The notes: generated from the sequence alone by a model not told the origin. 64,000 bases of DNA from Pseudomonas hormoni (GCF_018502625.1 NZ_CP075566.1:3520001-3584000); one strand, 5' to 3'. Positions 18,738 to 28,601 are shown, counted from the first letter of the stretch. Numbers and translations: made by a program.

Positions 18738-21134
18738 CTAATGCGTGCTAATTCTTTCCTTAGAGTCAGACTCGCGTTTTTCATCCTTTGCAACTATCTC
18801 CGGAGCTACATCGGGTAAGGGCTCCGGCGCGTATTGCAGCGCAATTTGCAGGACCTCGTCAATCCATTTAACCGGTTTAATCTGCAGATCCTGCTTGATA
18901 TTGTCCGGAATTTCCTTCAGATCGCGTACGTTCTCTTCAGGAATGATGACCGTCTTGATTCCGCCGCGGTGAGCCGCGAGCAGTTTTTCTTTAAGACCAC
19001 CAATCGCCAGTACTTGACCACGCAGTGTAATTTCGCCGGTCATGGCGACATCAGCGCGCACCGGAATCCCGGTCAATGCCGACACAAGGGCCGTGCACAT
19101 GCCTACACCGGCGCTAGGGCCATCTTTCGGGGTCGCCCCTTCCGGCATGTGGATGTGTGTGTCGCGCTTCTCGTGGAAGTCCAGGGGAATCCCCAGGCTC
19201 TTCGCACGGCTGCGGACAACGGTCAGGGCTGCGGTAATGGATTCGACCATCACGTCACCCAGGGAACCGGTCTTGATCAACTGGCCTTTACCCGGCACGA
19301 CAGCCGCTTCAATAGTCAGTAATTCGCCGCCGACCTGAGTCCATGCCAGACCGGTCACCTGGCCAATCTGATCCTGCGATTCAGCCAGGCCGTAGCGGAA
19401 TTTACGCACGCCCAGGAAGTGCTCCAGCATGTCGGCAGTGACCTTCACCGAGAAGCGTTTTTCCATCGCATGCTCTTTGACCGCCTTGCGGCAAACCTTG
19501 GCAATCTGGCGCTCCAGCCCACGTACACCGGCTTCGCGGGTGTAGTAGCGGATGATGTCGCGGATCGCTTCAGCGTCGAATTCCAACTCGCCTTTCTTCA
19601 AACCGTTGGCCGTGATCTGCTTCGGCGAAAGGTATTTGACGGCGATGTTGATCTTCTCGTCTTCGGTGTAGCCCGGCAGACGAATCACTTCCATCCGGTC
19701 GAGCAGCGCCGGCGGAATGTTCATGGAGTTCGAGGTACACAGGAACATCACATCGGACAGGTCGTAGTCGACTTCCAGATAGTGATCGTTGAAGTTGTGG
19801 TTCTGCTCCGGATCCAGCACTTCCAGCAACGCCGACGCCGGATCGCCACGCATGTCGCTGCCCATTTTGTCGATTTCATCGAGCAGGAACAGCGGGTTGC
19901 GGACGCCCACTTTTGTCATCTTTTGAATCAATCTTCCTGGCATCGAACCGATATAAGTCCGGCGATGACCACGAATTTCCGCTTCATCGCGCACACCGCC
20001 GAGGGCCATGCGTACGAATTTGCGGTTGGTGGCGTGAGCAATCGACTCCGCCAGCGAGGTTTTACCCACACCAGGCGGCCCGACCAGGCACAACACCGGA
20101 CCACGAATCTTCTTCACGCGCTTTTGCACGGCGAGGTATTCGAGGATCCGCTCTTTGACTTCTTCCAGACCGTAGTGGTCCGCGTCGAGGATGTCTTCTG
20201 CACGTGCCAGGTCCAGGCGCACTTTGCTCTGAGCCTTCCACGGCACCTGAACCAGCCAGTCGATGTACGAACGCACCACGGTCGCTTCCGCGGACATTGG
20301 CGACATTTGTTTCAGCTTGTTCAGTTCACCCTGGGCCTTGGCCAAGGCATCTTTCGGCAGGCCGGCGGCATCGATGCGCTTTTTCAGCTCTTCGATTTCG
20401 TTGTGACCTTCGTCGCTGTCGCCGAGTTCTTTCTGAATGGCCTTCATCTGCTCATTCAGGTAGTACTCGCGCTGGCTGCGCTCCATTTGTTTTTTGACGC
20501 GACCGCGAATGCGTTTTTCGACTTGCAGCAGATCGATTTCGGCATCCAGCAACGCCAGGACGTGTTCGACCCGAGCCGACAAATCGATGATTTCGAGGAT
20601 TTCCTGCTTTTGCTCGATCTTCAGGGCCATGTGCGCAGCCATGGTGTCGACCAGGCGGCCTGGCTCGTCGATGCTGTTGAGCGACGACAGGACTTCTGCG
20701 GGGACTTTCTTGCCCAGCTGCACATATTGTTCGAACTGAGCCAGCAGGCTACGGACAAACACTTCCGACTCGCGTTCAGGCGCGTCGACTTCGTCGATCA
20801 ATGAGACTTCGGCACGGCAGTGGCCGTCCACTTCGCTGAAGCGCTCCACGGCGCCGCGCTGCTCACCTTCGACCAGAACCTTGACCGTGCCATCCGGCAG
20901 CTTGAGCAGTTGAAGAACGGTAGCGATCGTACCTACGCGATAGAGTGCATCTTCACCGGGATCGTCGTCAGCAGGGTTTCTCTGAGCCAGCAGAAGGATC
21001 TGCTTGTCGCCCGTCATCGCGGCCTCGAGGGCTTCGATGGATTTCTCGCGCCCCACGAACAGCGGGATAACCATGTGCGGATAAACCACAACATCACGCA
21101 ATGGCAGGAGAGGCAATTCGATGGTTGTCTTCAT
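18738..21134 (-). CDS. lon: ATP-dependent protease Lon
   Basis: A 798-residue LonA: N-terminal substrate-binding domain (LPLLPLRDVVVYPHMVIPLFVGRE), AAA+ module with Walker A GPPGVGKTS, and C-terminal serine–lysine protease domain with PKDGPSAGVG (catalytic Ser) and GGLKEKLLAAHRGG (catalytic Lys). The start was moved to the ATG at 21134 with GAGG upstream; the longer frame to 21254 runs through the promoter. It degrades misfolded and regulatory proteins as a hexamer. A sigma-32-type promoter lies upstream. In pseudomonads Lon also limits quorum-sensing and stress regulators. Confidence 0.98.
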   Translation of the reverse strand: MKTTIELPLLPLRDVVVYPHMVIPLFVGREKSIEALEAAMTGDKQILLLAQRNPADDDPGEDALYRVGTIATVLQLLKLPDGTVKVLVEGEQRGAVERFSEVDGHCRAEVSLIDEVDAPERESEVFVRSLLAQFEQYVQLGKKVPAEVLSSLNSIDEPGRLVDTMAAHMALKIEQKQEILEIIDLSARVEHVLALLDAEIDLLQVEKRIRGRVKKQMERSQREYYLNEQMKAIQKELGDSDEGHNEIEELKKRIDAAGLPKDALAKAQGELNKLKQMSPMSAEATVVRSYIDWLVQVPWKAQSKVRLDLARAEDILDADHYGLEEVKERILEYLAVQKRVKKIRGPVLCLVGPPGVGKTSLAESIAHATNRKFVRMALGGVRDEAEIRGHRRTYIGSMPGRLIQKMTKVGVRNPLFLLDEIDKMGSDMRGDPASALLEVLDPEQNHNFNDHYLEVDYDLSDVMFLCTSNSMNIPPALLDRMEVIRLPGYTEDEKINIAVKYLSPKQITANGLKKGELEFDAEAIRDIIRYYTREAGVRGLERQIAKVCRKAVKEHAMEKRFSVKVTADMLEHFLGVRKFRYGLAESQDQIGQVTGLAWTQVGGELLTIEAAVVPGKGQLIKTGSLGDVMVESITAALTVVRSRAKSLGIPLDFHEKRDTHIHMPEGATPKDGPSAGVGMCTALVSALTGIPVRADVAMTGEITLRGQVLAIGGLKEKLLAAHRGGIKTVIIPEENVRDLKEIPDNIKQDLQIKPVKWIDEVLQIALQYAPEPLPDVAPEIVAKDEKRESDSKERISTH

Positions 21135-21192
21135 GATTTCGCCTCTACGGCGGCCATAAGGCCGTAAACAGATGGAAGTAAGCTTGAAACCA

Positions 21193-21221
21193 AGATGGGG
21201 GCTGCCTTCAAAAAAAACAAG
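21193..21221 (-). promoter_or_regulatory. Sigma-32 (heat-shock) promoter of lon
   Basis: On the minus strand CTTGTT, a 15-base spacer, then CCCCATCT, which is the exact consensus for the sigma-32 -10 element. It lies about 60 bp before the lon ATG. Confidence 0.75.
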
Positions 21222-21251
21222 CGCAAAGACAGGGTTAAAACGCGCAAAAAG

Positions 21252-21271
21252 CAAAGGGGCCCGAAGGCCCC
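21252..21271 (-). terminator. Rho-independent terminator of clpX
   Basis: AAGGGGCC, TTCG loop, GGCCCCTT on the minus strand, followed by TGCTTTTTG. It separates clpX from lon. Confidence 0.88.
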
Positions 21272-21295
21272 TTCTTTATTCCAGCTGCGTGACGC

Positions 21296-22579
21296 TTAAG
21301 CGTCTGGCGCGGCCTTGGCAGCCGGCTCACTGTTTTCGTAGATATACAGTGGCTTGGACTTGCCTTCTATAACGCTTTCATCGATCACTACTTTACTCAC
21401 CTCGGACTGCGAGGGGATTTCATACATAGTGTCGAGCAACACACCTTCGAGAATCGAGCGCAGTCCACGGGCACCGGTTTTGCGTTCCAGGGCACGTTTA
21501 GCGACCGATTTCAGCGCGTCGGCCCGGAATTCCAGGTCCACGCCTTCCATCTCGAACAGCTTGGCGTACTGCTTGGTCAGAGCATTTTTCGGCTCGGTGA
21601 GGATCTGCATCAATGCAGCTTCATCAAGCTCGTCCAGCGTGGCGAGGACCGGCAGACGACCGACGAATTCCGGGATCAGACCGAACTTGACCAGATCGTC
21701 AGGTTCGACTTCACGCAGGGACTCACCAACTTTCTTGCCTTCTTCCTTGCTGCGCACTTCTGCGTTGAAACCGATGCCGCCCTTGGTGGAACGGTTTTGA
21801 ATAACCTTTTCCAGACCGGAGAACGCACCGCCACAGATGAACAGGATGTTACGGGTGTCGACCTGAAGGAATTCCTGTTGCGGATGCTTGCGACCACCTT
21901 GAGGCGGAACGGAAGCTACCGTGCCTTCGATCAACTTGAGCAGGGCCTGCTGCACGCCTTCACCGGAAACGTCCCGGGTGATCGACGGGTTGTCAGACTT
22001 GCGCGAGATCTTGTCGATCTCATCGATGTAGACAATGCCCATCTGGGCTTTTTCCACGTCGTAATCGCACTTCTGCAGCAGCTTCTGAATGATGTTCTCG
22101 ACGTCTTCACCCACGTAACCCGCCTCGGTGAGGGTGGTTGCGTCGGCGATGGTGAACGGAACGTTCAGCAAGCGGGCCAGTGTTTCGGCAAGCAGGGTTT
22201 TACCCGAGCCTGTCGGGCCGATCAGCAAGATGTTGCTTTTGCCGAGTTCGACGTCGTCATTCTTTTTGTCACGCTGGTTCAGGCGTTTGTAGTGGTTGTA
22301 CACCGCTACGGCCAGAACCTTTTTCGCACGCTCCTGACCAATCACGTACTGATCAAGGATGCCGCTGATTTCTTTAGGCGAAGGCAATTTATGCGCGCTG
22401 CTTTCGGCCTGGGCTTCCTGCACCTCCTCTCGGATGATGTCATTGCACAGGTCGACGCACTCGTCGCAGATAAAGACCGAGGGGCCGGCAATCAATTTGC
22501 GCACTTCATGCTGGCTTTTGCCACAGAAGGAGCAATAGAGCAGCTTGCCGTTGTCCTCGCCGTTGCGGGTGTCAGTCAT
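21296..22579 (-). CDS. clpX: ATP-dependent Clp protease ATP-binding subunit ClpX
   Basis: A 427-residue AAA+ unfoldase. The N-terminal zinc finger has Cys16, Cys19, Cys38 and Cys41. The Walker A motif is GPTGSGKT, Walker B is VYIDEIDK, and the pore loop is GYVGEDVE. It feeds tagged substrates to ClpP. The ATG at 22579 gives the conserved MTDTRNG start; the longer frame adds an unrelated 11 residues. It lies 112 bp after clpP in the same direction, as in most gammaproteobacteria. Confidence 0.98.
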   Translation of the reverse strand: MTDTRNGEDNGKLLYCSFCGKSQHEVRKLIAGPSVFICDECVDLCNDIIREEVQEAQAESSAHKLPSPKEISGILDQYVIGQERAKKVLAVAVYNHYKRLNQRDKKNDDVELGKSNILLIGPTGSGKTLLAETLARLLNVPFTIADATTLTEAGYVGEDVENIIQKLLQKCDYDVEKAQMGIVYIDEIDKISRKSDNPSITRDVSGEGVQQALLKLIEGTVASVPPQGGRKHPQQEFLQVDTRNILFICGGAFSGLEKVIQNRSTKGGIGFNAEVRSKEEGKKVGESLREVEPDDLVKFGLIPEFVGRLPVLATLDELDEAALMQILTEPKNALTKQYAKLFEMEGVDLEFRADALKSVAKRALERKTGARGLRSILEGVLLDTMYEIPSQSEVSKVVIDESVIEGKSKPLYIYENSEPAAKAAPDA

Positions 22580-22691
22580 TCGTTCGATCCAAATCCGATA
22601 GGCTTGCAACACAAGATGAAGGCTATTGCGGGCTTTTTCAAGCCCGCTGGTGATCGGACCAGCCGACCCACCTTATTTTGAGCTGCTTATT

Positions 22692-23327
22692 TTAAGCGGG
22701 GCGCTGGGTGATCACTTCATCGATCAACCCGTATTCACGCGCGGCTTCTGCACTCATGAAATTGTCGCGGTTGGTATCACGCTCGATTTCTTCAAGAGTG
22801 TGCCCGCTATGCTTGGCCATCAGCGTGTTGAGACGCTCACGAATGAAGAGGATTTCCTTGGCATGGATTTCGATATCCGATGCCTGCCCCTGGAAACCGC
22901 CCAGTGGCTGGTGAATCATCACGCGTGAGTTCGGCAGGCAGTAACGCTTGCCAGGGGCACCGGCGGTCAACAGGAATGCGCCCATGCTGCAGGCCTGACC
23001 GATACAGGTGGTCGACACGTTTGGCTTGATGAATTGCATGGTGTCGTAGATCGACATGCCCGCCGTCACCGAACCGCCCGGGGAGTTGATATAGAGATGG
23101 ATGTCCTTGTCCGGGTTTTCCGCTTCAAGGAACAGCAGTTGCGCACAGATCAGGTTGGCCATGTAGTCCTCTACCGGACCAACCAGAAAGATCACTCGCT
23201 CCTTGAGGAGACGCGAGTAGATGTCGTAGGCGCGCTCGCCACGAGCGGACTGCTCGACAACCATCGGGACCAGGCCGCCTGCGGCCTGGATATCAGAGTT
23301 CTGCTGAATATACGAATTACGGAACAT
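22692..23327 (-). CDS. clpP: ATP-dependent Clp protease proteolytic subunit ClpP
   Basis: A 211-residue serine protease forming a double heptamer ring with ClpX or ClpA. The nucleophile is Ser114 in GQACSMGA, the catalytic His is His139 in MIHQPLGG, and the aspartate lies near residue 188 (TNRDNF). [12 protein letters not shown] is the conserved oxyanion segment. GGGAG lies before the ATG. A short propeptide like that of E. coli is likely. It is followed by clpX. Confidence 0.98.
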   Translation of the reverse strand: MFRNSYIQQNSDIQAAGGLVPMVVEQSARGERAYDIYSRLLKERVIFLVGPVEDYMANLICAQLLFLEAENPDKDIHLYINSPGGSVTAGMSIYDTMQFIKPNVSTTCIGQACSMGAFLLTAGAPGKRYCLPNSRVMIHQPLGGFQGQASDIEIHAKEILFIRERLNTLMAKHSGHTLEEIERDTNRDNFMSAEAAREYGLIDEVITQRPA

Positions 23328-23366
23328 GCTCTGCAGTCACTCCCAAATAGTTATGTCTTGAATACG

Positions 23367-23394
23367 CATAAGCCAGCACGAAGGCTGGCTTATG
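23367..23394 (-). terminator. Hairpin between tig and clpP
   Basis: A perfect 11-bp stem (CATAAGCCAGC) with a six-base loop, 27 bp past the tig stop. Only a weak T-rich tail follows. Confidence 0.7.
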
Positions 23395-23420
23395 GTGTGT
23401 ACTTCTTACCGCAAAAACGA

Positions 23421-24731
23421 TCAGTCGGCTTGTGGAGCTTCTACCGGCTTGACTGCTTCTTCGTAAGAGACCGATTTGTCGGTCACGCTAGCTTTCTGCA
23501 GAACAGTATCCACAACTTGTTCTTCCAGCACAACCGAACGGACTTCGTTCAGTTGCTGGTCATTTTTGTAGTACCAGGACACAACCTGCTCAGGCTCCTG
23601 GTAAGCCGAAGCCATTTCCTGAATCATTTCGCGAACGCGGGCTTCGTCAGGCTTGAGGTCGAATTGCTTGACCACTTCAGCCACGATCAGACCCAGCACA
23701 ACGCGACGCTTGGCTTGTTCTTCGAACAGCTCGGCCGGCAGTTGATCAGGCTTGATGTTGCCACCGAACTGCTGAACAGCCTGCACGCGCAGACGGTCAA
23801 CTTCGTTGGACAGCAGAGCCTTTGGCACTTCGATCGGGTTGGTGGCCAGCAGACCGTCCATTACCTGATTCTTGACCTTGGATTTGATTGCCTGACGCAG
23901 TTCACGCTCCATGTTCTTGCGAACTTCGGCGCGGAAGCCTTCCAGACCGGTTTCCTTGATGCCGAATTGAGCGAAGAACTCTTCGTTCAGCTCTGGCAGT
24001 TTTGGCTCGGAAACAGTGTTCACGGTCACGGTGAACTCAGCGGTTTTGCCCGCCAGGTCGAGGTTCTGATAGTCCTCTGGGAACGTCAGGTTCAGAACGC
24101 GCTCTTCGCCGGCTTTAGCGCCAACAAGACCGTCTTCGAAACCAGGAATCATGCGGCCGGAACCCAGAACCAGCTGAGTACCTTTGGCGGAACCGCCAGC
24201 GAACACTTCACCGTCGACCTTGCCGACGAAATCGATGTTCAGCTGGTCATCGTTCTGGGCAGCGCGATCGGCCACTTCGAAACGGGTGTTCTGCTTGCGC
24301 AGGACGTCCAGCATTTTGTCCAGGTCAGCGTCAGCCACGTCAGCGCTCAGGCGCTCTACGGTGATGCCTTCGAAACCGGCAACGGTGAACTCAGGGAACA
24401 CTTCGAAAATCGCGACGTATTCCAGGTCTTTGCCAGCTTCCAGGGATTTCGGCTCGATCGAAGGAGCGCCAGCCGGGTTCAGCTTCTGCTCGACAACAGC
24501 TTCGTAGAACGAGGACTGGATAACGTCGCCGACAGCTTCCTGACGTGCATCAGCACCAAAACGGCGCTTGATTTCGCTCATCGGCACTTTGCCTGGACGG
24601 AAACCAGCGATCTTGGCCTTTTGGGCAGTCTGCTGCAGACGCTTGTTGACCTGAGTCTCGATGCGCTCAGCCGGCACGGTGATGCTCATGCGGCGCTCAA
24701 GAGCAGAAGTATTTTCAACAGAAACTTGCAT
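23421..24731 (-). CDS. tig: Trigger factor, ribosome-associated chaperone
   Basis: A 436-residue protein. The ribosome-docking loop is GFRPGKVP, near residue 44. A central FKBP-type isomerase domain follows ([36 protein letters not shown]), then the C-terminal chaperone arms. The ATG at 24731 has GAGGAA upstream; the longer frame to 24794 is rejected. It catches nascent chains and catalyses proline isomerisation. Position before clpP–clpX is canonical. Confidence 0.98.
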   Translation of the reverse strand: MQVSVENTSALERRMSITVPAERIETQVNKRLQQTAQKAKIAGFRPGKVPMSEIKRRFGADARQEAVGDVIQSSFYEAVVEQKLNPAGAPSIEPKSLEAGKDLEYVAIFEVFPEFTVAGFEGITVERLSADVADADLDKMLDVLRKQNTRFEVADRAAQNDDQLNIDFVGKVDGEVFAGGSAKGTQLVLGSGRMIPGFEDGLVGAKAGEERVLNLTFPEDYQNLDLAGKTAEFTVTVNTVSEPKLPELNEEFFAQFGIKETGLEGFRAEVRKNMERELRQAIKSKVKNQVMDGLLATNPIEVPKALLSNEVDRLRVQAVQQFGGNIKPDQLPAELFEEQAKRRVVLGLIVAEVVKQFDLKPDEARVREMIQEMASAYQEPEQVVSWYYKNDQQLNEVRSVVLEEQVVDTVLQKASVTDKSVSYEEAVKPVEAPQAD

Positions 24732-25092
24732 GGATATTCCTCGTTGCACAGACGTTGGCCGGCCGTTTCCGACCCCAGAATCAAGGGCATGCATTCTAGT
24801 AGGTCAAACTCAAGAAGTCACCCTACTGAAAACGGGTAAAAACGCAGCAGGCAATTTAGAGGGGCGAATACACGAATGCATCTCGCCCCGGTGGCAAATA
24901 CAACCCATCACGCCAAGGCTCTGCGCCAACCCTTCTATATATAGAAGCGGTTGCCGATCATCACCCTGACTGCCGACCTTGCGAGCAAGGCCGGCGGGCA
25001 GCGCGGCATCATCGAGAAACATAAATACGACGAAACGCCCTGCCCATGCGACCCGGAACTGCAGCCGCCGACTCTCAAAACACTGAAACAAA
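24732..25092. other. Gene-free interval between tig and the tRNA cluster, with a 16-bp palindrome
   Basis: No convincing frame on either strand. It holds the tig upstream region. One clear feature is the perfect palindrome CTTCTATATATAGAAG at 24932–24947, which could be a protein-binding site or a promoter-proximal hairpin. Nothing else is recognised. Confidence 0.5.
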
Positions 25093-25124
25093 AAAGGCGC
25101 CAGACTGTTAAATCTGGCGCCTTT
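25093..25124 (-). terminator. Terminator-like hairpin after the second tRNA-His
   Basis: AAAGGCGCCAGA and its complement with an eight-base loop, 8 bp past the tRNA 3' end. It is nearly identical to the copy at 25387–25417. Confidence 0.75.
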
Positions 25125-25131
25125 CGAAATA

Positions 25132-25208
25132 TGGGGTGGACGATGGGGATCGAACCCACGACAACGGGAGTCACAATCCCGTGCTCTACCAACTGAGCTA
25201 CGCCCACC
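25132..25208 (-). tRNA. tRNA-His (GTG), copy 2
   Basis: A 77-nt cloverleaf with the extra 5' G typical of tRNA-His. The anticodon loop is ATTGTGA, so the anticodon is GTG. Acceptor GTGGGCG pairs with CGTCCAC and CCA is encoded. It is identical in sequence to the copy at 25425–25501. Confidence 0.97.
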
Positions 25209-25285
25209 ATATTGCGTTACAAAGAAGCCAAACAACTTCTTTGTGGAGCCCCAACCAGGCCAACCGGCATGAGTGAAGCTTTATT

Positions 25286-25370
25286 TGGTGCGGATGAAGA
25301 GACTCGAACTCTTACGCCTCGCGGCGCTGGAACCTAAATCCAGTGTGTCTACCAATTCCACCACATCCGC
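25286..25370 (-). tRNA. tRNA-Leu (TAG)
   Basis: An 85-nt class II tRNA with a long variable arm (CGCCGCGAGGCGT). The anticodon loop is TTTAGGT, giving TAG. Acceptor GCGGATG pairs with CATCCGC, and CCA is encoded. Confidence 0.97.
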
Positions 25371-25386
25371 GTATAGCCGTTAAAGC

Positions 25387-25417
25387 AAAGGCGCCAGACT
25401 GTTAATCTGGCGCCTTT
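25387..25417 (-). terminator. Hairpin after the first tRNA-His
   Basis: AAAGGCGCCAGA stem with a short loop, 8 bp past the tRNA 3' end. It lies inside the tRNA cluster, so it more likely marks processing or a duplication scar than full termination. Confidence 0.6.
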
Positions 25418-25424
25418 CGAAATA

Positions 25425-25501
25425 TGGGGTGGACGATGGGGATCGAACCCACGACAACGGGAGTCACAATCCCGTGCTCTACCAACTGAGCTACGCCCAC
25501 C
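25425..25501 (-). tRNA. tRNA-His (GTG), copy 1
   Basis: Same 77-nt sequence as the copy at 25132–25208, with anticodon GTG and encoded CCA. The two copies and their hairpins form a roughly 115-bp direct repeat around tRNA-Leu. Confidence 0.97.
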
Positions 25502-25532
25502 ATATCGCGCTACTTGTGCCAATGCTGCCTAA

Positions 25533-25609
25533 TGGCGCACCCGGCAGGACTCGAACCTGCGACCATCCGCTTAGAAGGCGGATGCTCTATCCAGCTGAGC
25601 TACGGGCGC
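25533..25609 (-). tRNA. tRNA-Arg (TCT)
   Basis: A 77-nt cloverleaf. The anticodon loop is CTTCTAA, giving TCT. Acceptor GCGCCCG pairs with CGGGTGC, and CCA is encoded. It is first in the Arg–His–Leu–His transcript. Confidence 0.97.
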
Positions 25610-25726
25610 CTTATTAATCTGTACTCTTGGAGGACTACAAACTAAGTGCTTTTCAGCCTTGCAGAACCGTAATTCCGCGCAGCCTTCTTAACCAGTGCTA
25701 GGCTGTGCCCGACAAGTGCGACGAAT

Positions 25727-25753
25727 AGTATAGAGCCCCCCGGGGGGCGTCAA
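25727..25753 (-). promoter_or_regulatory. Promoter of the tRNA cluster
   Basis: TTGACG, a 15-base spacer containing CCCCCCGGGGGG, then TATACT on the minus strand, about 120 bp before tRNA-Arg. The spacer is short, so the exact -35 could be shifted by one base. Confidence 0.6.
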
Positions 25754-25884
25754 ATCCTTTTTATAAAAAATTCATTTAATTAAAGGGGTTAGAGGAATTT
25801 GCAGACCAAGCGCCTTTGCCCTCACCTCATGACATGCGAGAATGCGTTCTCTTTTTTTCCCCTCTCGATGGTTAATCACGCGCA

Positions 25885-26739
25885 ATGACTGCACAACTAA
25901 TCGACGGCAAATCGATCGCCGCCAGCCTGCGCCAGCAGATCGCCAAACGAGTGACCGAGCGTCGCGAGCAAGGCCTGCGCACGCCGGGCCTCGCGGTGAT
26001 CCTGGTCGGCAGCGATCCTGCCTCTCAGGTTTATGTCTCGCACAAGCGTAAAGACTGTGAAGAGGTCGGCTTCATTTCCCAAGCCTACGACCTGCCTTCC
26101 GAAACCACTCAAGAAGCGCTGACCGATCTGATCGATCGCCTGAATGACGACCCGGCAATCGACGGCGTTCTGCTTCAGCTGCCTTTGCCTGAACACCTGG
26201 ATGCTTCCAAATTGCTGGAGCGCATCCGTCCGGACAAAGACGTCGACGGTTTCCATCCTTATAACGTCGGCCGCCTCGCCCAGCGTATTCCGCTGCTGCG
26301 CCCGTGCACGCCCAAAGGGATCATGACGCTGCTGGAAAGCACCGGTGCCGATCTTTACGGGATGGACGCAGTGGTTGTCGGCGCCTCAAACATTGTGGGC
26401 CGTCCGATGGCGATGGAGTTGCTGCTGGCCGGTTGTACCGTGACCGTCGCCCACCGTTTCACCAAGGATCTGGCAGGCCACATCGGTCGCGCCGACCTGG
26501 TGGTCGTGGCCGCCGGCAAGCCGGGCCTGGTCAAGGGTGAGTGGATCAAGGAAGGCGCCATCGTGATCGACGTCGGCATCAACCGTCAGGAAGACGGCAA
26601 ACTGGTCGGCGACGTGATCTACGAAACCGCCCTGCCCCGCGCTGGCTGGATCACGCCGGTGCCGGGTGGCGTAGGTCCGATGACCCGCGCCTGCCTGCTG
26701 GAAAACACGCTGTACGCGGCGGAAACGCTGCACAGCTGA
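25885..26739 (+). CDS. folD: Methylenetetrahydrofolate dehydrogenase/cyclohydrolase
   Basis: A bifunctional enzyme interconverting 5,10-methylene-, methenyl- and 10-formyl-THF with NADP. The 284-residue length is normal. Tyr50 and Lys54 of the YVSHK motif are the cyclohydrolase catalytic pair, [10 protein letters not shown] is the substrate site, [11 protein letters not shown] is the nucleotide-binding loop, and [10 protein letters not shown] closes the domain. It is divergent from the tRNA cluster. A terminator follows. Confidence 0.98.
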   Translation: MTAQLIDGKSIAASLRQQIAKRVTERREQGLRTPGLAVILVGSDPASQVYVSHKRKDCEEVGFISQAYDLPSETTQEALTDLIDRLNDDPAIDGVLLQLPLPEHLDASKLLERIRPDKDVDGFHPYNVGRLAQRIPLLRPCTPKGIMTLLESTGADLYGMDAVVVGASNIVGRPMAMELLLAGCTVTVAHRFTKDLAGHIGRADLVVVAAGKPGLVKGEWIKEGAIVIDVGINRQEDGKLVGDVIYETALPRAGWITPVPGGVGPMTRACLLENTLYAAETLHS

Positions 26740-26771
26740 GTTCACGCTTGAGTATCAGCGACGAACAAAAT

Positions 26772-26792
26772 AACCCCGCCAATGGCGGGGTT
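26772..26792 (+). terminator. Rho-independent terminator of folD
   Basis: AACCCCGCC, three-base loop, GGCGGGGTT followed by CTTTTTG, 33 bp past the folD stop. Confidence 0.9.
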
Positions 26793-26978
26793 CTTTTTGC
26801 CCGGAGAACGGCCCCTACCATTCGCCGGAAACCTGCTGTTTTGTAGGGGTTTTCAAGGACTTTCACCTGTTCACTGAACAACCATCGACAGTTCTTCAGC
26901 CATACTTCTAAAATGCGTCGGTTTTTAAGAAACAGCCCGTTACAAAACGGCTAATCCACACCTTATGAGTCTGCCAGC

Positions 26979-27917
26979 GTGAAAATCCGTCTTTCCATCC
27001 TGAGCCTATTTTTTGCATTTACAGGGACGTTCATCACGCCAACGGTCAATGCTGCCGACACCACTGCGGCACCACGTGACACCACCCAACTGAAGATCGC
27101 CTCCGGCAGCGCGCTGCTGATGGATCTGCAGACCAACAAAGTCATCTACGCCAGCAACCCGGACGTGGTCGTGCCGATCGCCTCGGTCAGCAAACTGATG
27201 ACCGCACTGGTCGTGGTTGAAGCGAAGCAGAACATGGACGAGTACATCTCCATCAACATCAGCGACACACCGGAGATGAAAGGTGTGTTTTCCCGGGTCA
27301 AACTCAACAGCGAAATGCCGCGCCGGGAAATGTTGCTGATTGCCCTGATGTCGTCGGAAAACCGCGCGGCCGCCAGCCTGGCCCACCACTATCCGGGCGG
27401 TTATGTCGCCTTTATTGCCGCCATGAACGCCAAGGCCAAGGCGCTCGGCATGACCAGTACCCACTATGTCGAACCGACCGGTCTTTCGCCGCGTAACGTA
27501 TCGACCGCACGCGACCTGAGCAAATTGCTGGTCGCGGCGCACAAGTACCCGATTTTGACCGAGCTGAGCACCACCAAGGAAAAAACCGTCTCGTTCCGCA
27601 AGCCCAATTACAGCCTGGGTTTCCGCAACACCGACCATTTGGTCGGCAAGCCGAACTGGGACATCCGGCTGACGAAAACCGGCTTCACCAACGAGGCAGG
27701 CCATTGTCTGGTGCTAGTGACCAGCATGGGCAATCGCCCGGTGGCGCTGGTGATTCTCGACGCCTTCGGTAAGTACACGCACTTCGCCGATGCCAGCCGT
27801 ATTCGCAATTGGATCGAGACCGGCAAGGGCACCAACGTTCCGTCTGAAGCACTGCAATACAAATCGGAAAAAAACCTCAAGCACCGTCAGAGCGGTGTGG
27901 TTGAAGCCTCGAAGTAA
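26979..27917 (+). CDS. pbpG: D-alanyl-D-alanine endopeptidase (PBP7/8)
   Basis: A periplasmic low-molecular-weight penicillin-binding protein that cuts D-Ala–meso-DAP cross-links in peptidoglycan. The 312-residue protein starts at GTG, since the nearby ATG frame closes at once. A signal peptide ends near residue 25 (TVNAA). The active-site set is complete: S69-V-S-K72, S126-E-N128 and K233-T-G235. The ribosome site is weak. It is a single gene after folD; a small hairpin lies just past the stop near 27938. Confidence 0.93.
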   Translation: MKIRLSILSLFFAFTGTFITPTVNAADTTAAPRDTTQLKIASGSALLMDLQTNKVIYASNPDVVVPIASVSKLMTALVVVEAKQNMDEYISINISDTPEMKGVFSRVKLNSEMPRREMLLIALMSSENRAAASLAHHYPGGYVAFIAAMNAKAKALGMTSTHYVEPTGLSPRNVSTARDLSKLLVAAHKYPILTELSTTKEKTVSFRKPNYSLGFRNTDHLVGKPNWDIRLTKTGFTNEAGHCLVLVTSMGNRPVALVILDAFGKYTHFADASRIRNWIETGKGTNVPSEALQYKSEKNLKHRQSGVVEASK

Positions 27918-27993
27918 CGACGCAGAAAGCAAAAGCCCCGACTGGTCGGGTAATGCTGTTCACTTAGGCGCGCTCTTGGACCGTACGTAGCAT

Positions 27994-28107
27994 TGTGGCG
28001 AGGGAGCTTGCTCCCGCTTGAGTGCGTAGCACTCACAAAATCGACAATGGTTTTCAGATTTTTAGGGCCGCTTCGCGCCCCAGCGCGAGCAAGCTCGCTC
28101 GCCACAG
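27994..28107. repeat. REPIN, TGTGGCGAGGGAGCTTGCTCCCGC family, one arm diverged
   Basis: Left arm TGTGGCGAGGGAGCTTGCTCCCGC. The right arm reads GCGCGAGCAAGCTCGCTCGCCACA, with substitutions that still pair within the arm. Confidence 0.82.
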
Positions 28108-28159
28108 GTTTCTCTGTTTCAAGACTCTCTGAACACAGTCGGTTTTTTTTCGTCCAGCG

Positions 28160-28375
28160 TTAATCATTGGGCAGCGGCATCTGGTCGTCATCCGGAATGC
28201 CGTCGCCGGCACTCGGATCCCTCCTGCCCAGCGGATGCTCGGTTGGCGTGACCAACGGCCTGGCCAACGGGTCGCGCATCGGGCTGTCCGGATCCATCAC
28301 CGGATCCATGTCGTCTTCGGGGGTGGTTGGAACACTGTCGGGACGTTTGTCGTCAAAACTCGAATCGGTAGACAT
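28160..28375 (-). CDS. Small Asp/Pro-rich hypothetical protein
   Basis: A 71-residue protein starting MSTDSSFDDKRPDS. GAGG lies five bases before the ATG at 28375. The composition is very rich in Asp and Pro (DDMDPVMDPDSP), with no hydrophobic core, so it is probably disordered. The next small gene, at 28395, is 20 bp upstream in the same direction and has a similar style, so the two may form a unit. A third protein of this type is at 47858–48019. Function unknown. Confidence 0.7.
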   Translation of the reverse strand: MSTDSSFDDKRPDSVPTTPEDDMDPVMDPDSPMRDPLARPLVTPTEHPLGRRDPSAGDGIPDDDQMPLPND

Positions 28376-28394
28376 ACACACCTCACACTTAACG

Positions 28395-28601
28395 TCAGGG
28401 TTTCAGATTTGCCAGCGGGTCGTAAGGCTTCGCAGGGGCCTTGGTATCCTCGCCCGGTTTTACGTCTTTGGGCGCCTTGGCAGGGCCGATGGGGTCGACC
28501 TGAGGATCGGCGAGGTCCGGCGAATCGGGGTCAAAACCCAACTCGTCGCCTGATGAATGCTCAGACGAGTGCGGGCCGGTGGGTGCAGTGGGATTTGTCA
28601 T
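28395..28601 (-). CDS. Small acidic, Pro-rich hypothetical protein (possibly DUF6021)
   Basis: A 68-residue protein with an ideal AAGGAGG ribosome site. Its core ELGFDPDSPDLADPQVDPIGPAK looks like the short Pseudomonas family I recall as DUF6021; that label is from memory. It is probably unstructured. It is co-directional with the 28160 gene, with 19 bases between them. Function unknown. Confidence 0.75.
   Translation of the reverse strand: MTNPTAPTGPHSSEHSSGDELGFDPDSPDLADPQVDPIGPAKAPKDVKPGEDTKAPAKPYDPLANLKP

Noticed and set aside
23034..24839. 601-residue open frame opposite tig and clpP
   Set aside because: It spans two genes and a terminator on the other strand and has no motif of its own.
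24935..25235. Short frames over the first tRNA-His
   Set aside because: They run through a tRNA cloverleaf and its terminator; translated parts such as GVAQLVEHGIV are typical of tRNA misreadings.
27936..27951. Small hairpin CCCGAC/GTCGGG after pbpG
   Set aside because: Six-base stem without a U tract; too weak to call a terminator.
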